Assembly: GCA_950106755.1 (NCBI GenBank)
Contig: OX467083.1
Coordinates: forward strand, 32,793,029-32,857,028
Direction: 5' to 3'
Source of the DNA: Climacium dendroides
Lineage: Eukaryota; Streptophyta; Bryopsida; Hypnales; Climaciaceae
Length of the DNA stretch: 64,000 bases
In this document: positions 49,114 to 60,088 of the stretch, piece after piece
Numbering within the stretch: position 1 is the first letter of the stretch
How the letters are laid out: each line of letters opens with the position of its first letter
The notes under the pieces: generated by a model
Told to the model about the DNA's origin: nothing
The model's database searches: none
Seen by the model: the letters and a program-made list of their open reading frames with translations, nothing else
Position numbers and translations under genes: made by a program

Positions 49114-50796
49114 ATGGCCGGCTCGGAGAGCAAGAAGAAGCGGAAAGAGAAGCCGCGCGAGGAGGATGTGGACGGAGCGACGAAGCAGGTGTTGGGCGAC
49201 CCTGAGCAGGCGGACACGGACTACTTGATCAAGCCGCAGTCGACGACGCCTCCGCTGGACACCTCGAAGTGGCCAATTCTGCTGAAGAATTACGACAAGC
49301 TGAACGTGCGGACGGGTCACTACACTCCTTTGCCGACGGGTCACACGCCGCTGAAGCGTCCGCTGCACGACTACGTGCGTTACGGCGTGATCAACTTGGA
49401 CAAGCCTGCGAACCCTTCGTCGCACGAGGTGGTGGCTTGGATTCGTCGCATGCTGCGTGTGGACAAGACGGGTCACAGCGGTACTTTGGATCCCAAGGTG
49501 ACGGGCAGCTTGATCGTGTGCGTGGACCGCGCGACGCGTCTGGTGAAGGCGCAGCAGGGCGCGGGCAAGGAGTACGTGTGCGTGGCGCGTTTGCATTCCG
49601 CGGTGGAGTCTGTGGCGAAGGTGGCTCAGGCCATCGAAACCCTAACTGGCGCTCTGTTTCAGCGTCCCCCGCTGATCTCCGCCGTGAAGCGTCAGCTGCG
49701 CATTCGCACCATTTACGAGAGCAAGTTGCTTGAGTACGACGCGGAGCGTCACTTGGTGGTGTTCTGGGTGTCTTGCGAGGCCGGGACTTACATTCGGACG
49801 CTGTGCGTGCACTTGGGTCTTCTTTTGGGCGTGGGCGGTCACATGCAGGAGCTTCGTAGGGTCAGGTCTGGGATTTTGGGCGAGAAGGACAACCTGGTGA
49901 CGATGCACGACGTTCTGGACGCGCAGTGGGTGTACGACAACCACAAGGACGAGAGCTACTTGCGTCGCGTGATCATGCCTCTGGAGGTTCTTTTGACGAG
50001 CTACAAGCGTTGCGTGGTGAAGGACAGCGCGGTGAACGCCATTTGCTACGGCGCGAAGTTGATGATTCCTGGTCTGTTGAGGTACGAGCAAGGCATCGAG
50101 GTGGGCGAGGAGGTTGTTTTGATGACGACGAAGGGCGAGGCCATCGCAATTGGCGTGGCGCAGATGACCACTGCGGTGATGGCGACGTGCGACCACGGCG
50201 TGGTGGCGAAGGTGAAGAGGGTGGTGATGGAGCGGGACACGTATCCGCGTAAGTGGGGCCTGGGTCCTCGTGCGAGCACGAAGAAGAAGATGATCAACGA
50301 CGGTCTCCTGGACAAGCACGGCAAGCCGAACGAGAAGACGCCTGCGGAGTGGCTTCGTGTGCCCGTTTTTGATTCTGCGCCTGCGAAGAAGCCTGAGCGG
50401 GTGGAGGAAGCCGCGGAGCCCGCGGAAGCCGCCGCCGCCGCCGTGGAAGAAACTCCTGCCAAGGAGAAGAAGGAGAAGAAGAGCAAAGCGGAGCCCTCGA
50501 CTCCCGTGGTCGCAGTGTCCGAGAATGGTTCGAAGAGCGAGAAGAAGCGTTCGAAGGAAGCCGCTCTGAGTCCCGTTCAACAAACGCCGGAAGCTTCCCA
50601 CAAGAAGAAGAAGGCGAAGAAGAGCGATGCGGAGGGCGAGGCCGCCGTCTCGAACGGCGAAGGCACGACGGAGAAGAAGAAGAAGAAGAAGAAGACCGTG
50701 GACGTGGAGATGGAGGACGTTCCCGTTAGTGTAGAGAAGAGTGTAGAGAAGAGTGAGAAGAAGAAGAAGAAGAAATCTTCGGAAGCCGGTCAATAG
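49114..50796 (+). CDS. CBF5: Dyskerin/CBF5 pseudouridine synthase, right copy
   Basis: Second copy of the 560-aa H/ACA pseudouridine synthase, identical in sequence to 40842-42524 and divergent from it; the two start codons are 6.6 kb apart. An in-frame TGA at 49069 lies upstream and ATG 49114 is the first ATG after it, which excludes longer readings. Catalytic D126 (GTLDPK), the PUA domain and the lysine-rich tail are intact, so both copies look functional. Each has its own promoter arm, so both could be expressed and dosage would double. Since the outer flank here continues with gene-like composition to about 52.0 kb, this copy may be the original and the left one the duplicate; this is inference. 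Confidence 0.96.
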   Translation: MAGSESKKKRKEKPREEDVDGATKQVLGDPEQADTDYLIKPQSTTPPLDTSKWPILLKNYDKLNVRTGHYTPLPTGHTPLKRPLHDYVRYGVINLDKPANPSSHEVVAWIRRMLRVDKTGHSGTLDPKVTGSLIVCVDRATRLVKAQQGAGKEYVCVARLHSAVESVAKVAQAIETLTGALFQRPPLISAVKRQLRIRTIYESKLLEYDAERHLVVFWVSCEAGTYIRTLCVHLGLLLGVGGHMQELRRVRSGILGEKDNLVTMHDVLDAQWVYDNHKDESYLRRVIMPLEVLLTSYKRCVVKDSAVNAICYGAKLMIPGLLRYEQGIEVGEEVVLMTTKGEAIAIGVAQMTTAVMATCDHGVVAKVKRVVMERDTYPRKWGLGPRASTKKKMINDGLLDKHGKPNEKTPAEWLRVPVFDSAPAKKPERVEEAAEPAEAAAAAVEETPAKEKKEKKSKAEPSTPVVAVSENGSKSEKKRSKEAALSPVQQTPEASHKKKKAKKSDAEGEAAVSNGEGTTEKKKKKKKTVDVEMEDVPVSVEKSVEKSEKKKKKKSSEAGQ

Positions 50797-51312
50797 TGAG
50801 TTGATTTAATTTTCCTTGTTAGGTTTTACGTTATTTCTCGGTGCAGGATCCAGCTGGCCTTTGAATTTTGGTTCTGGGAATGATGAGGCAATTTTCAGAC
50901 GGTACCATCGGCATGGAATTGAGTGAGGTATCACAAGTGGTGATGTCGATCGTTAGCTTTCAGACGGGGCTTTTCAGTATGTATTTTAGGTACTTGGGAG
51001 TCCCTGTTCGTCCCACTCCACGTGCTGGCCGGGCCTGATGTGCATACACTACTGTTACCGGCGGCTTGGCGTCCCCCTGGGGGGATTGTGTCGGCGGTGG
51101 CATCCCGAGCTTTCGAGCTCTGGCTTTACGCTTAGACGTGGTTTGACAGTCTTGAATCTCATTGTGGCGGCCGTGGTGAGATTATGATGTGATAAGTCGG
51201 CCACTCCTTTTTCACAGACACAAACAATTTACGAACCTGTTTAATAAGGTGATTTTGAGCACTTCTTGTTGGTCTGGAGCGAGCTCAGAAGAAGTTGACA
51301 TCAATCTGGGAC

Positions 51313-54300
51313 GGGCTGCTCAGGCTCTGACGCTGTTCGGATCAGTTCAGGACCAGAGTGTGATTGATTTTTCAGTGTTTCTGTGACTTGATTTCGGAAT
51401 TCTTTGCTGTGTTTGGTAATTTCAACGTCGTGGTCGACGTGAATGTCATGATAATTTGCCAGGTTGTACTTCGTGGTGTTGGAGGCTGGTCGTAGATTGG
51501 AAATTATCACTGATGGGCACGGACTGATTGCCGATACTGTCATGATTTATTTGCAAAGGCTGTTTTGACCCTTTAGTCACAGGTTTTGATAGTACTCGGA
51601 GGTGACCTGGGAGGCTTGCTGTGAATGTTTAGTGGTTGATTTGGAAATTGCAATGATGTGTAGTGAAGTTGTTTTTATTCGACGTTTCTTTAAGACTTCT
51701 AAGTCGCATTTTTTTTTTCTTTCTTCCAGTTGACTTGAGGAGAGGTTTAGGGTTGTTTACAGAGCGTGTGAGTCGGTGTCTGTATTAGCTGCGAGTGCAG
51801 TGTGGAAGGAACTCTGTGCCAGCGAGACTGAGAAGTTACAATACTTTGAAAAGCTGGCGTTCACATTTTATGGATTTTTGACTCAAAACCCTAGATTCTT
51901 TTCACTGGAGCTGGAAACCGTAATATCCTCAACCCTAAACTTAAAACTTACCTCAATCCGTAAACTTGTTTGGGTCTTTGGGGTGCGTAATGATTAACCA
52001 ATGCTAGTTTCTTCGTCATGTCTAAGTTTTCATTCTTTTTCTTGACATGAGGTCAAGGTTGTCGGCATAAAAATTTACATGCCTTTTCCAAGTTGTTTAT
52101 CTAGCTTGTTAAGAATGGATCACAGAAGGTGTTAATGAAGATTGTTTTTTGAGCTCAGTTTGATTAATATTGGACACTTGAATTATGAATACTCCATAGT
52201 TGAATATCAGATTCTTGGCAGAAAGATACTATTTTTCAAAAAATAGAGTTAATCTCTATAAATATTATTTGATATTCTTTGTTGAAAAGCATCAATATGA
52301 AAATGAATGTCTCTAATTTATTTTAGATCCTATTTTAGAAATATTGTTGGTTCCACAATCAAGTTTGGTTCATATTAGGCAAATTAACCATCCTACAACG
52401 ATTTTGTTCTTGTAATTGAGAAACACTTTTGACCATTTGTAGTAAACTTAAGTGGATTTGTGGTATAACAGAAATATATTTGGGGCTTGAATGGAGTACA
52501 AGTGGAGTAAATCATCCCTATTATTTTCATCGGACAAATATATCTTACATAAAAGTTAGATTCTGACAAAATTAGGATTTTTTTGGAATGTCTAAATGTT
52601 TGGAATGTTACATTTAAGTGAAATGTCCAAGATGTTTGTAAAAAAATTTCATCTACATTGCCTAGTTTTTGAATGTTTTTGAAAACCTACATTGTGCCTT
52701 AAGCCCTGCAAGACAAGAAGACCTAGAAATTGCCGATCACAAGAAAATTTGGATATCAAAATGCCACCCCCCTAGCATGAATAGTTCCACCTACCAAAAT
52801 AGCCTTCGCAAGTGAAAAGGATAAGAGTATTTTGGCACTGAGATTGGTTGAATCCAACTTTCATGCACAATACATATTCATCATATCTATTGCACCAGAT
52901 TAGAGATAGGAATACTTTGGGTCCATTCATTGCTTGCTTATGTATAAATAACGATCATGAATGTTGGATGAAATAATTGAATGATATTTCTCTATGATGA
53001 AAATGTGACACATTTTGTGATAGAAGCCATGACATTACATACTTTATGTAATAAATCACAATTGAAAGTTGATTTTTGTTCTACATCGCAATCTTTACAT
53101 CAATAGTCAAATTGGAGAACTTAATCGTGTAAAGAATGCATCCAACAACTTTGTATTAAACCTTAAATGTTGATAAGGATGCTTTTTATCTTATGGATGA
53201 TGGAGAATCTTTTTGTGTAGGATAGAAGTGCAACTATTCATCCTTGGAATTTGGTTGTGAAAAGGGAGATCTTCTATAGTAGTTTGATTGGCTTTCAATA
53301 AGTACTTTTGCAATTTTTTAAGTGAATGATTCACATGGTAACCAAAGGGATGATTTCTACAACCATTAGTCCATAAGAGTTAAATATTATGTCAATCCTC
53401 ACCATCACTTGAATATGAAGTAAGGTTACTTTGTATAAGGTAAGAGAAGACATGATAATAAACATACTTAGGGGTACTTCAACTCTTAGAAGCTCCAACA
53501 AATAGATCCTTCATCATTGCTTTGGATGCTTTGCATGTGATATGGCGTTAGAATAATTGCTAAACTATATATCAAGATGATCACCTATTTCCAACCACTT
53601 AAGCAATTTAGCCTATCTGTAGCATGCAAGAGGTTGAGAAGAAAAAAAATTGCCATGTAGAGAAATAGATTTCAAAAGAATTTCATAATTTTAAACATTT
53701 TTTTCCTCAAAACAAAATGACCTTGAATTTTTTTATGAAGATTATGTTTGTCCCATTCTCAATATTTAGCTAGGCAAACCTATTTTCAACCATAGGTTGG
53801 TTACAAAACTAATGTAAGTGATCATTGTGACTTTCAACATACATATTGTAATCATTATATGCTTTCAATGTGCACCTCCTGAACACTTATGCTACTCTTG
53901 TTCTATGAGAGCTGTCACCTATACCACATCTGATAAGAAATTAAGCAACCTAAGCTGTGAGAATGGAATGTTGATTGGAAACGAGACATCTTCTTTTATG
54001 CATGGAATTTGCAACTTATATAGGGGCTAACAGATTGACCTTGTACATTAAATTTTTTTTTCAAACGAATTAGAGTAGGGACCTCTATTTGTAATTTGGA
54101 TCCTAGAACTAGTTTATAGAATTTAGAGCAATATGATACCTTCAAGACAAACAAGCATCAACTTTGGCTACCTTGAGAGTGAGTAGTATAAAAAACATAG
54201 AAAAAGAAAGGATTTTGCAAGTTGTGAAGGATGATTGGGAGTACTGTAACACAAAATTGACTAAATAGATGGTCAATTTGCAACTTCTATTGTTTGTTGC

Positions 54301-54417
54301 AAACAATAGAATTGACTAAATAGATGGCAAACAATAGAATTGTTTGTTGTAGTTCTGGCTAAAATATCTCCATTCAAGGCCCTTTTTTTATAGCGCAAAG
54401 ATTTTTTTAATAGAAAC
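51313..54417. other. Intergenic region
   Basis: 51313-52000 has balanced composition without a supported exon, presumably the native downstream flank of CBF5. From 52000 it is AT-rich, with a family A repeat copy at about 53190-53400 and a short imperfect duplication around 54260-54340 ('gactaaatagatgg' and 'caaacaatagaattg' each occur twice). Confidence 0.5.
53190..53400 (+). repeat. Dispersed repeat family A, copy
   Basis: Shares 'gagaatcttt', 'tgcaactattcatcct', 'atagtagtttga' and 'cataagagttaaa' with the copies at 1041 and 45562. Confidence 0.6.
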
Positions 54418-55033
54418 TCAGCTAATTTTAGCCAGTTTAGGGATCGCTGCTTTGGATAAGACATTGTTGCCTTTGATACCTAATAGAACATATGGCAGCC
54501 AATCTAATATATTGTCCCTTGCCTGGTGTACTAAATTACTTGATCGACCCCATGAGGAAAATATTCGTGCCAATCGAGGCGGCTGGAAGCTAGCCAGGGA
54601 AATCAGTGGCACTCCCCATAGCTTGGGAGTCCTCACAACCGGAACAAAATACCACATCGACCAGGTTGCCGCAAACCAAATCGCCCCCAGAATCACCTGG
54701 CCAGCCAAAACCATTTGCAACAACTTGGGAGCGTCAGTCGTAACCTGCTGATCCGAGAAAGTTCAAGCCTCTTATATACACCTCAGCAAATATTGTCAAA
54801 GGAACACAACCTAATCACACGAAAATAAAGAAATTTTCGGTATCATTCATGGATCTTAATATGAACTGGTGGATCTAGTTGCGTTGCAGAATTGAAGGTG
54901 ATCGATCACTTACATGACCAACCCACCCATCACTCAAAGCCCAGTACGCGGCTATACCAATCGACGACCCCACGATAACAAGGATGAGGAAGATGAGAAG
55001 CCCTTGCTGTTTCCTTGAAGTCTCCCCGGGCAT
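54418..55033 (-). CDS. Candidate small membrane protein, two exons, unrecognised
   Basis: A two-exon model: 55033-54914 (ATG onward, 40 codons) and 54747-54418 (109 codons, stop TGA), joined by a 166-nt GT-AG intron in phase, for 149 aa. It would carry two membrane segments, about residues 11-33 (GLLIFLILVIVGSSIGIAAY) and 46-70 (MVLAGQVILGAIWFAATWSM). I do not recognise the family. Alternatively the gene starts at ATG 54714 behind its own TATA box at about 54769-54779, making a 98-aa protein. A further hydrophobic stretch (TSLVLTSAITLFTSLSILSN) lies in the same frame just upstream of 55033 but is cut off by an in-frame TGA, so a decayed longer gene is also possible. Confidence 0.35.
54769..54786 (-). 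promoter_or_regulatory. TATA box in CTGAGG context
   Basis: On the minus strand the site reads CTGAGGTGTATATAAGAG. An almost identical context, CTGAGGATATATAAGAA, occurs at 56794-56810 on the same strand. It is about 60 bp upstream of ATG 54714, a normal distance for a TATA promoter. Confidence 0.45.
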
Positions 55034-56279
55034 ATACTGTATATAATGTCGTCAGACAAGCAACGCCGCCGCCACGAGCATGAAAATCATCAGTATGCTG
55101 ATGGAGAGAAGGTTGGACAAGATGCTCAAGCTGGTGAACAACGTGATGGCCGAGGTTAACACCAGGGATGTCAGCTTTGAGGATTGTTAAGGTAGAGGGT
55201 GCTAAAATCATTAGGGATCTGACCTAGTGATCTATGTTACCAACAGCGACTCATCTATTCATACACTTGTTAATTAGCAAGTGGTGCGCGCAAGCATGAA
55301 ATCAATTGCTTAAATGTCTTTGATCACTATTCTTTGAATGGAAATTAAATATGGGTTTGTCTAGCGTCACTTATAGTAGTCGCTCTAGCCTACAACCTCC
55401 CACATCGATATCGAAATTGCATAAGAAATTCTTGCATCGAGATAAGAAATTAGTTCCAAGGAGATTTGGCTCTTGTACCTGAAGATCAATCTCTGCACAA
55501 ATTTCTGCATCTCTCAAAACTCAAAACTCACCTAAAATTAGTTAAAATTCTTAAAACTAGTCACAGAGATCATATCCGATAGTTTCTGGACTAGTTTCGT
55601 ATTGCGATAAACTTTCATGAGTGATCACACAAATTTGCGACTCAAATTCCAATTTCTGTTTAGCTAGTGATGGACATCTGGAACACAATGCAAAGCCGTG
55701 AGATGACACTTTTCTAAAATGCAACGAATAGTCGAGTACAAATTAACTGCAGTGCTAGCTCAGGGTTGTTAATTGCCTATAGAAAACCACGAGTTGAGGG
55801 GTCGTTTCATCTCATTCTTGCTCCTCTGCACCAATTCGGTTGTCTCCGACTGCAATATTCAAAGCCCACAATCACTTGATTAAAATACCAACAAGGGTGA
55901 TGACGGATGAAATCACTTAAATTTCAGTTCTTTTCTACAAACATCATTGCAAAGATCGATCATGTCGGTTGGCCCTCACTTAATTAGCAAGTTGGACTTG
56001 ACCAGATGATCTTAGAATGAAAAACGGGGTTGTTTACTATTCAATATATCAAATAAAAATTGCCCTCGATCAAGAGAGATTGACTCCTGTACAAAAATTA
56101 AAATGAGCTCTTCAGTGAGCTCGATCTACTGAGTGATCTCCAAAAGAAAGCCTACTCATACAGACGCTTAAAGTGACGGAAAAAGCATCCTCTATCTCAT
56201 TCTTACACTTAGAAATACCTTCCGAAATTCCTACTGGAATTAACTCTTCAACAGGAAATAGCAGTTGCAACACATTTTC

Positions 56280-56568
56280 AGTTATTTTGCAATGGTTCGA
56301 TCTGTGGCGGTTCCGTTCTTTGCTAAATTAATAACTTATGGTCTCTTACAAACCATTGCAAAAGCGATGCAAACTTGTTGTAGAAATCTTGGGCACGGAA
56401 CCAACGCATAAACTGTTGCAAAAAACTCGTGCAATCGAAATAGTTGCAAATAATTTTATACTAATAAAACCATTGCAAAATTGTTAAGAGATTTTTGACG
56501 GTCGTTGCAAAACCACTACCGAAAACTATTGCAACATCAGCCTTCCGTACGTTCTAGTGTAATGAAGT
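56280..56568 (-). mobile_element. Possible CACTA element end with TTGCAA subterminal repeats
   Basis: Minus-strand CACTAGAACGTACGG at about 56565 resembles a CACTA terminus. Behind it, over 280 bp, GTTGCAAAA or its complement recurs about eight times, like the subterminal repeats where CACTA transposases bind. The opposite terminus was not found. Confidence 0.35.
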
Positions 56569-56793
56569 AGGAGGTAACATATATATCGTACCTGCACAGT
56601 GACACGAGCAAACACTCGCGAGGAACAGTCTGCCACAGCGCACTTCGATACGACTGCCAGCTCTGGAACGACAGCTTCGGCAACAATGCTTCCCGCAACT
56701 TCCCCATCACTACTTACAGAGATCTCCCTTAGCTTACACTCCCTTACACTCTCCAATCCAGACCTAATGAACTAGCTCGTTGTGATTCAAACA

Positions 56794-56810
56794 TTCTTAT
56801 ATATCCTCAG
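56794..56810 (-). promoter_or_regulatory. TATA box in CTGAGG context, second copy
   Basis: Minus strand CTGAGGATATATAAGAA, about 90 bp upstream of ATG 56707. Matches the site at 54769-54786. It probably marks the start of a minus-strand transcript, whose product I cannot define. Confidence 0.4.
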
Positions 56811-57829
56811 GCAAGAATGGATCTCGTTCAAATCGTCTTAACCAGCGGGCCGGCGGTTGCATGTTCGGCGAAATTTGGCACTCGATCGATCTCTGACAGG
56901 TTTGAGTTAGCTGCCTGCAAGTCAGACTAGCTTTCATTTGTCCCTCCAGAATTGCGCCGGTGCGGTGATCGAATGCTTGTGGCAGGTACTGTTCCAAAAA
57001 ACTCACGCTGGTCGTAGCGCGTACGTAACCAATATGTTGAAGTACGCTTCTGCGCTAGCTGGTGTCGCAATCAATCATTCATTCATGCAAGTGCGTAAAG
57101 AAAATGGCTGAACAGCTGGAAATTTCTGGATCCCATGCCAAGGCTCTGAATCTGGACTCCTCTGGAACATTACCGACAGATTATTTAGTATTGTCCTGGT
57201 CCTAGCTTGCAGCTTTACGCCTGATGGTACATCGTTTTCGACAATGTAGAGCGACCGACGTTGATTGAATCACTACTAGGCAAGCTAATATGTTGTTTAT
57301 TTAAGCTATACAAAGTAATCGGTGACGTTATAACATCGATCGTCTCCGACAATCTCCTCGCCATGCTAATTGCATGTTCTTCAAGCATTTCTTCTGGATC
57401 TGGCCATCTCCATCATCGGCCTTGACAACATATATACACATCGACTGCAATTAATTAACAGGAATGCTTCAATCGATTGTGCCTAAAAACCGTTTGTGAA
57501 ATCATTGACTCGAAGTTTCTTCTGTCGCACTATACTAGGTAGGGGAGGATGGCTCAAATGAAAGAGATCGATCGATAGATAGGAAGATGAATTTATCGGA
57601 AATAGGGAAACAGTGGTCGTGAAAACTAGTGATAACGTTTAGTGATCCATCACAAGAATTAAAGTTGAGCAGATCACATGAAATTCAAGTAATAAATCAA
57701 TGATGCTCAAGGTCCTTGTGGAAATTCATGACTTTAATTTGTTACGGGCATGTTAATGCACAGTCAAATTGCCACAGAGAATATATGGAGAATGGAGAAT
57801 GGAGAATGGTTAAATTTTTTAAAACAGTC

Positions 57830-58080
57830 ATTCCTCATTTGTTTTCAAAACTGTGGAATATTTTGGTTCAGGGGTACCCTACGTGAAGGCCAGATTTGAC
57901 ATACATCACGTTGGTTTTGAAAAAAAAAGTGTCACATGGCATCTAGTGATTGGTGCAAGGTGACATGGACTTGCCAAAATATGACATGGAAATTCCATTC
58001 TAACACCTCATTGTTGATTCCATCTTTCATATATGGTATGAAAGTTCAAAGTAACATGCACAGGATTGGGGGAATTTTTT
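57830..58080 (+). repeat. Dispersed repeat family D, copy 1
   Basis: Matches 62760-62945 in the same orientation: 'taccctac.tgaagg', 'aaaaaaagtgtcac.tg.catct', 'tggtgcaaggtgacatg' against 'ggcatgtggtaacatg', and 'tggaaattc.attct'. Non-coding. Confidence 0.6.
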
Positions 58081-58449
58081 TTTTTTCCTAGATTCATTTG
58101 ATGACTTGCATTAAACTTAAAAGGATGTTAAGGTCAAAAAGTGGTCAATGGATGACTCTTCAAGATTCCTATAGAAATGAAGAATGTACATTGTTTGGTC
58201 CAAAAATTGAATCATTTTTAGCAAAGTACTTTGGTGATAAGTCTTGTCTATTTAGAGTTAATGAGGTTGTGGGCATTGGATTCAATCTTTTCTGTTGCTA
58301 GTCTGCCTCTAATTTAACCCTCAGAGTCTAAAGGCATTAGAGAAAATTTGACCCCTTGTGGAGGGCCATTTGACTTTTTGATCAATGTACAAATCCAAGG
58401 GAATTTTTTTTCTTAATTTATCTATAATTGTACATTTTTGTGTTGTTAA

Positions 58450-59815
58450 ATGGTCCTACATAGAGTCCAAATTTCTTCTAATGGTCATTTTTCTACCAAA
58501 AACCATTCAAAATTGTCATTTTCAATACAAAGAATCAAAAATTTAAATATTTGATCTTTTTGTATATTCAACCATAAAAACTTGCATTAGACCATGGTTG
58601 TCATACTAGACAAGTTACTATTCATTTTTCGTTCTGTAGGACGAGTTACTATTCATCAAATGTACTTGAGAGGTACATTTGATGAATAGTAACTCGTCTT
58701 ACAGGACAAGAAATGAATAGTAACTTGTCCAGTATGACAACCATGCATTAAACTAGCATAAGCATGCATAGAAGAAACTTAAAATTTTTTGACTAAATGA
58801 TTAGAAGAGCGTTTAAGTAAAGAAAACAAGGTGTATTTGTTGCTAGCATGACTAGATTTAGTAGATTACAAGGCTTTGAATCCTTTGAACTTAAAAAAAA
58901 TTAGTAAAAATTGTGGATTAAAATTTTTTAATGTTGTAGAATTGAGTTGAGAGTTTGAAAAAAAATTCACCCCTCTATAATTTTCATTCTTTAAAAAATT
59001 AGTAAGTACAAGATAGAAGGTAACACTAAATCGATGGGGAATTTTGTTATATTGATATTCCATGTGCTATTTTCAAACCACCTACTCTGAATTGTAAAAG
59101 TAATATCTAGGATAGGTATAGTTTTTCAAATATTGAACTTTTATAGATTTAAAAAATCTAGGATTGGTATAGATTTCAGATTGTATGATCGAAATTATAA
59201 AAGTAACATCTAGCATTAATGTAGATTTCACACATCTAAGAAAGATATAAATTTCAAACATCTAGGATGTTTGTACACTTCATGTCATTTACTCTAAACT
59301 GTAAAAACTGCCAAAGTAGTAGAATTTTACCATTTTAACAAAATTACCCATATTGTTGATAGCTTTAAGATGGAATTGAAATACGCTAATTATTTTTGAA
59401 AGCAAACTAAATCATGTGTAAATTTTTATTTTGAAAAATTGCTAAATTGAGTTTATAAAAGAATCTAATACACTACTTTCTCAAAAAAATTAGCTAAAAT
59501 TACCTACAAAAAAGAAGCTTTATAACTTTCACATTACTTATTCAATGAGAATGAATCAAATCTTTCTACATAGATAAAAATTTAATCTATAAAAATTTAA
59601 GAAATTTAATTATTTCAAGTTTTGTGATTTTTTTTGCTTGCCCGCCCTCGCCTATTTTGGGCTCACTGTGGCATAACTTTTGCTCCCATGCACTAATTGA
59701 AATAAAAATTGCATTCCTAGAAAGCTAATTAATTTTAATATCTTAAAAAAATCTCAAAAAATATTTTCTCGACATGCCCACACCTTCAAAGTCCCTTGAG
59801 AGGACTCTTAAAATT
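58450..59815 (+). mobile_element. TTAACCCC-family element, copy with nested MITE
   Basis: Interior follows the family order: 'ttctaccaaaaaccattcaaaa', then 'gcattagac' interrupted by the MITE at 58593-58744, then 'actagcataagcatgc', 'agattgag'-type AT-rich sequence, 'aactttcacatta', 'ttggg.tcactgtggcataac' and 'aagtcccttgagaggac'. The termini are eroded. Confidence 0.6.
58593..58744. mobile_element. Mutator-like foldback MITE with 9-bp target duplication
   Basis: A 152-bp palindrome with ends CATGGTTGTCATAC and GTATGACAACCAT. It is flanked by GCATTAGAC (58584-58592) and GCATTAAAC (58745-58753), a 9-bp direct duplication with one mismatch, the length typical of Mutator-like elements. Internal arms pair over about 70 bp each with a short loop near 58668. 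Same terminal GGTTGTCATA as 26782-27077. Confidence 0.85.
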
Positions 59816-60088
59816 TTAAAATTTAGTTGAATTCTTCTATCTAAACATTGTGGTCATAAAAAGGCCATGTACCAAGTGGAGGCGGCACTGAGTGAAGATG
59901 GTAGATGAATACTTTGCTACTTTGAGAAATTCTATTTACAATTTATGATAAATTTAAGGAGCATTTTGATTTATGGAAAAGCATGTAGATATTGAAATTG
60001 TCCATTCATGTAAACAATTAATTTTGGAGACTATATTAATGATAAATTCATCAATTTTGATTTTATGTGGTCGAAATGTAATTTGCTT

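Larger units (their letters stand above)
48332..51312. repeat. Right arm of the 2.98-kb CBF5 inverted duplication
   Basis: Exact reverse complement, as far as I can read, of 40326-43306. It includes the promoter with its telo box, the whole CBF5 gene and about 516 bp of 3' flank with a GC-rich stretch near 51057-51080 ('ccccctggggggat'). The outer flank from 51313 stays balanced in composition for another 700 bp, unlike the left arm's neighbour. Confidence 0.95.
54915..57640. other. Compositionally distinct island
   Basis: This stretch is much less AT-rich than its surroundings and is rich in GATC, CGATCGAT and AGCTAG words that are almost absent elsewhere in the window. Apart from the candidate membrane gene and the TATA site at 56794 it has no firm gene. 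A possible first exon (minus strand, ATG 56707 to donor at 56592, starting MGKLREALLPKLSFQSWQS) and a 33-codon plus-strand frame (57104-57205, MAEQLEISGSHAKALN) are visible but unsupported. Confidence 0.4.

Noticed and set aside
51040..51190. GC-rich hairpin-capable stretch in the CBF5 3' flank as an H/ACA snoRNA
   Set aside because: Attractive because dyskerin binds such RNAs, but I cannot place convincing H and ACA boxes at the required distances without folding.
40326..51312. Organelle-type inverted repeat
   Set aside because: The arms carry a nuclear gene with a nuclear promoter, and the flanks are nuclear repeats with no organelle genes.
54930..55211. 93-codon minus-strand frame (LKADIPGVNLGHHVVHQLEH...)
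   Set aside because: Overlaps the hydrophobic frame in another phase, is His-rich without domain support, and lacks a donor or start that fits; probably a shadow.
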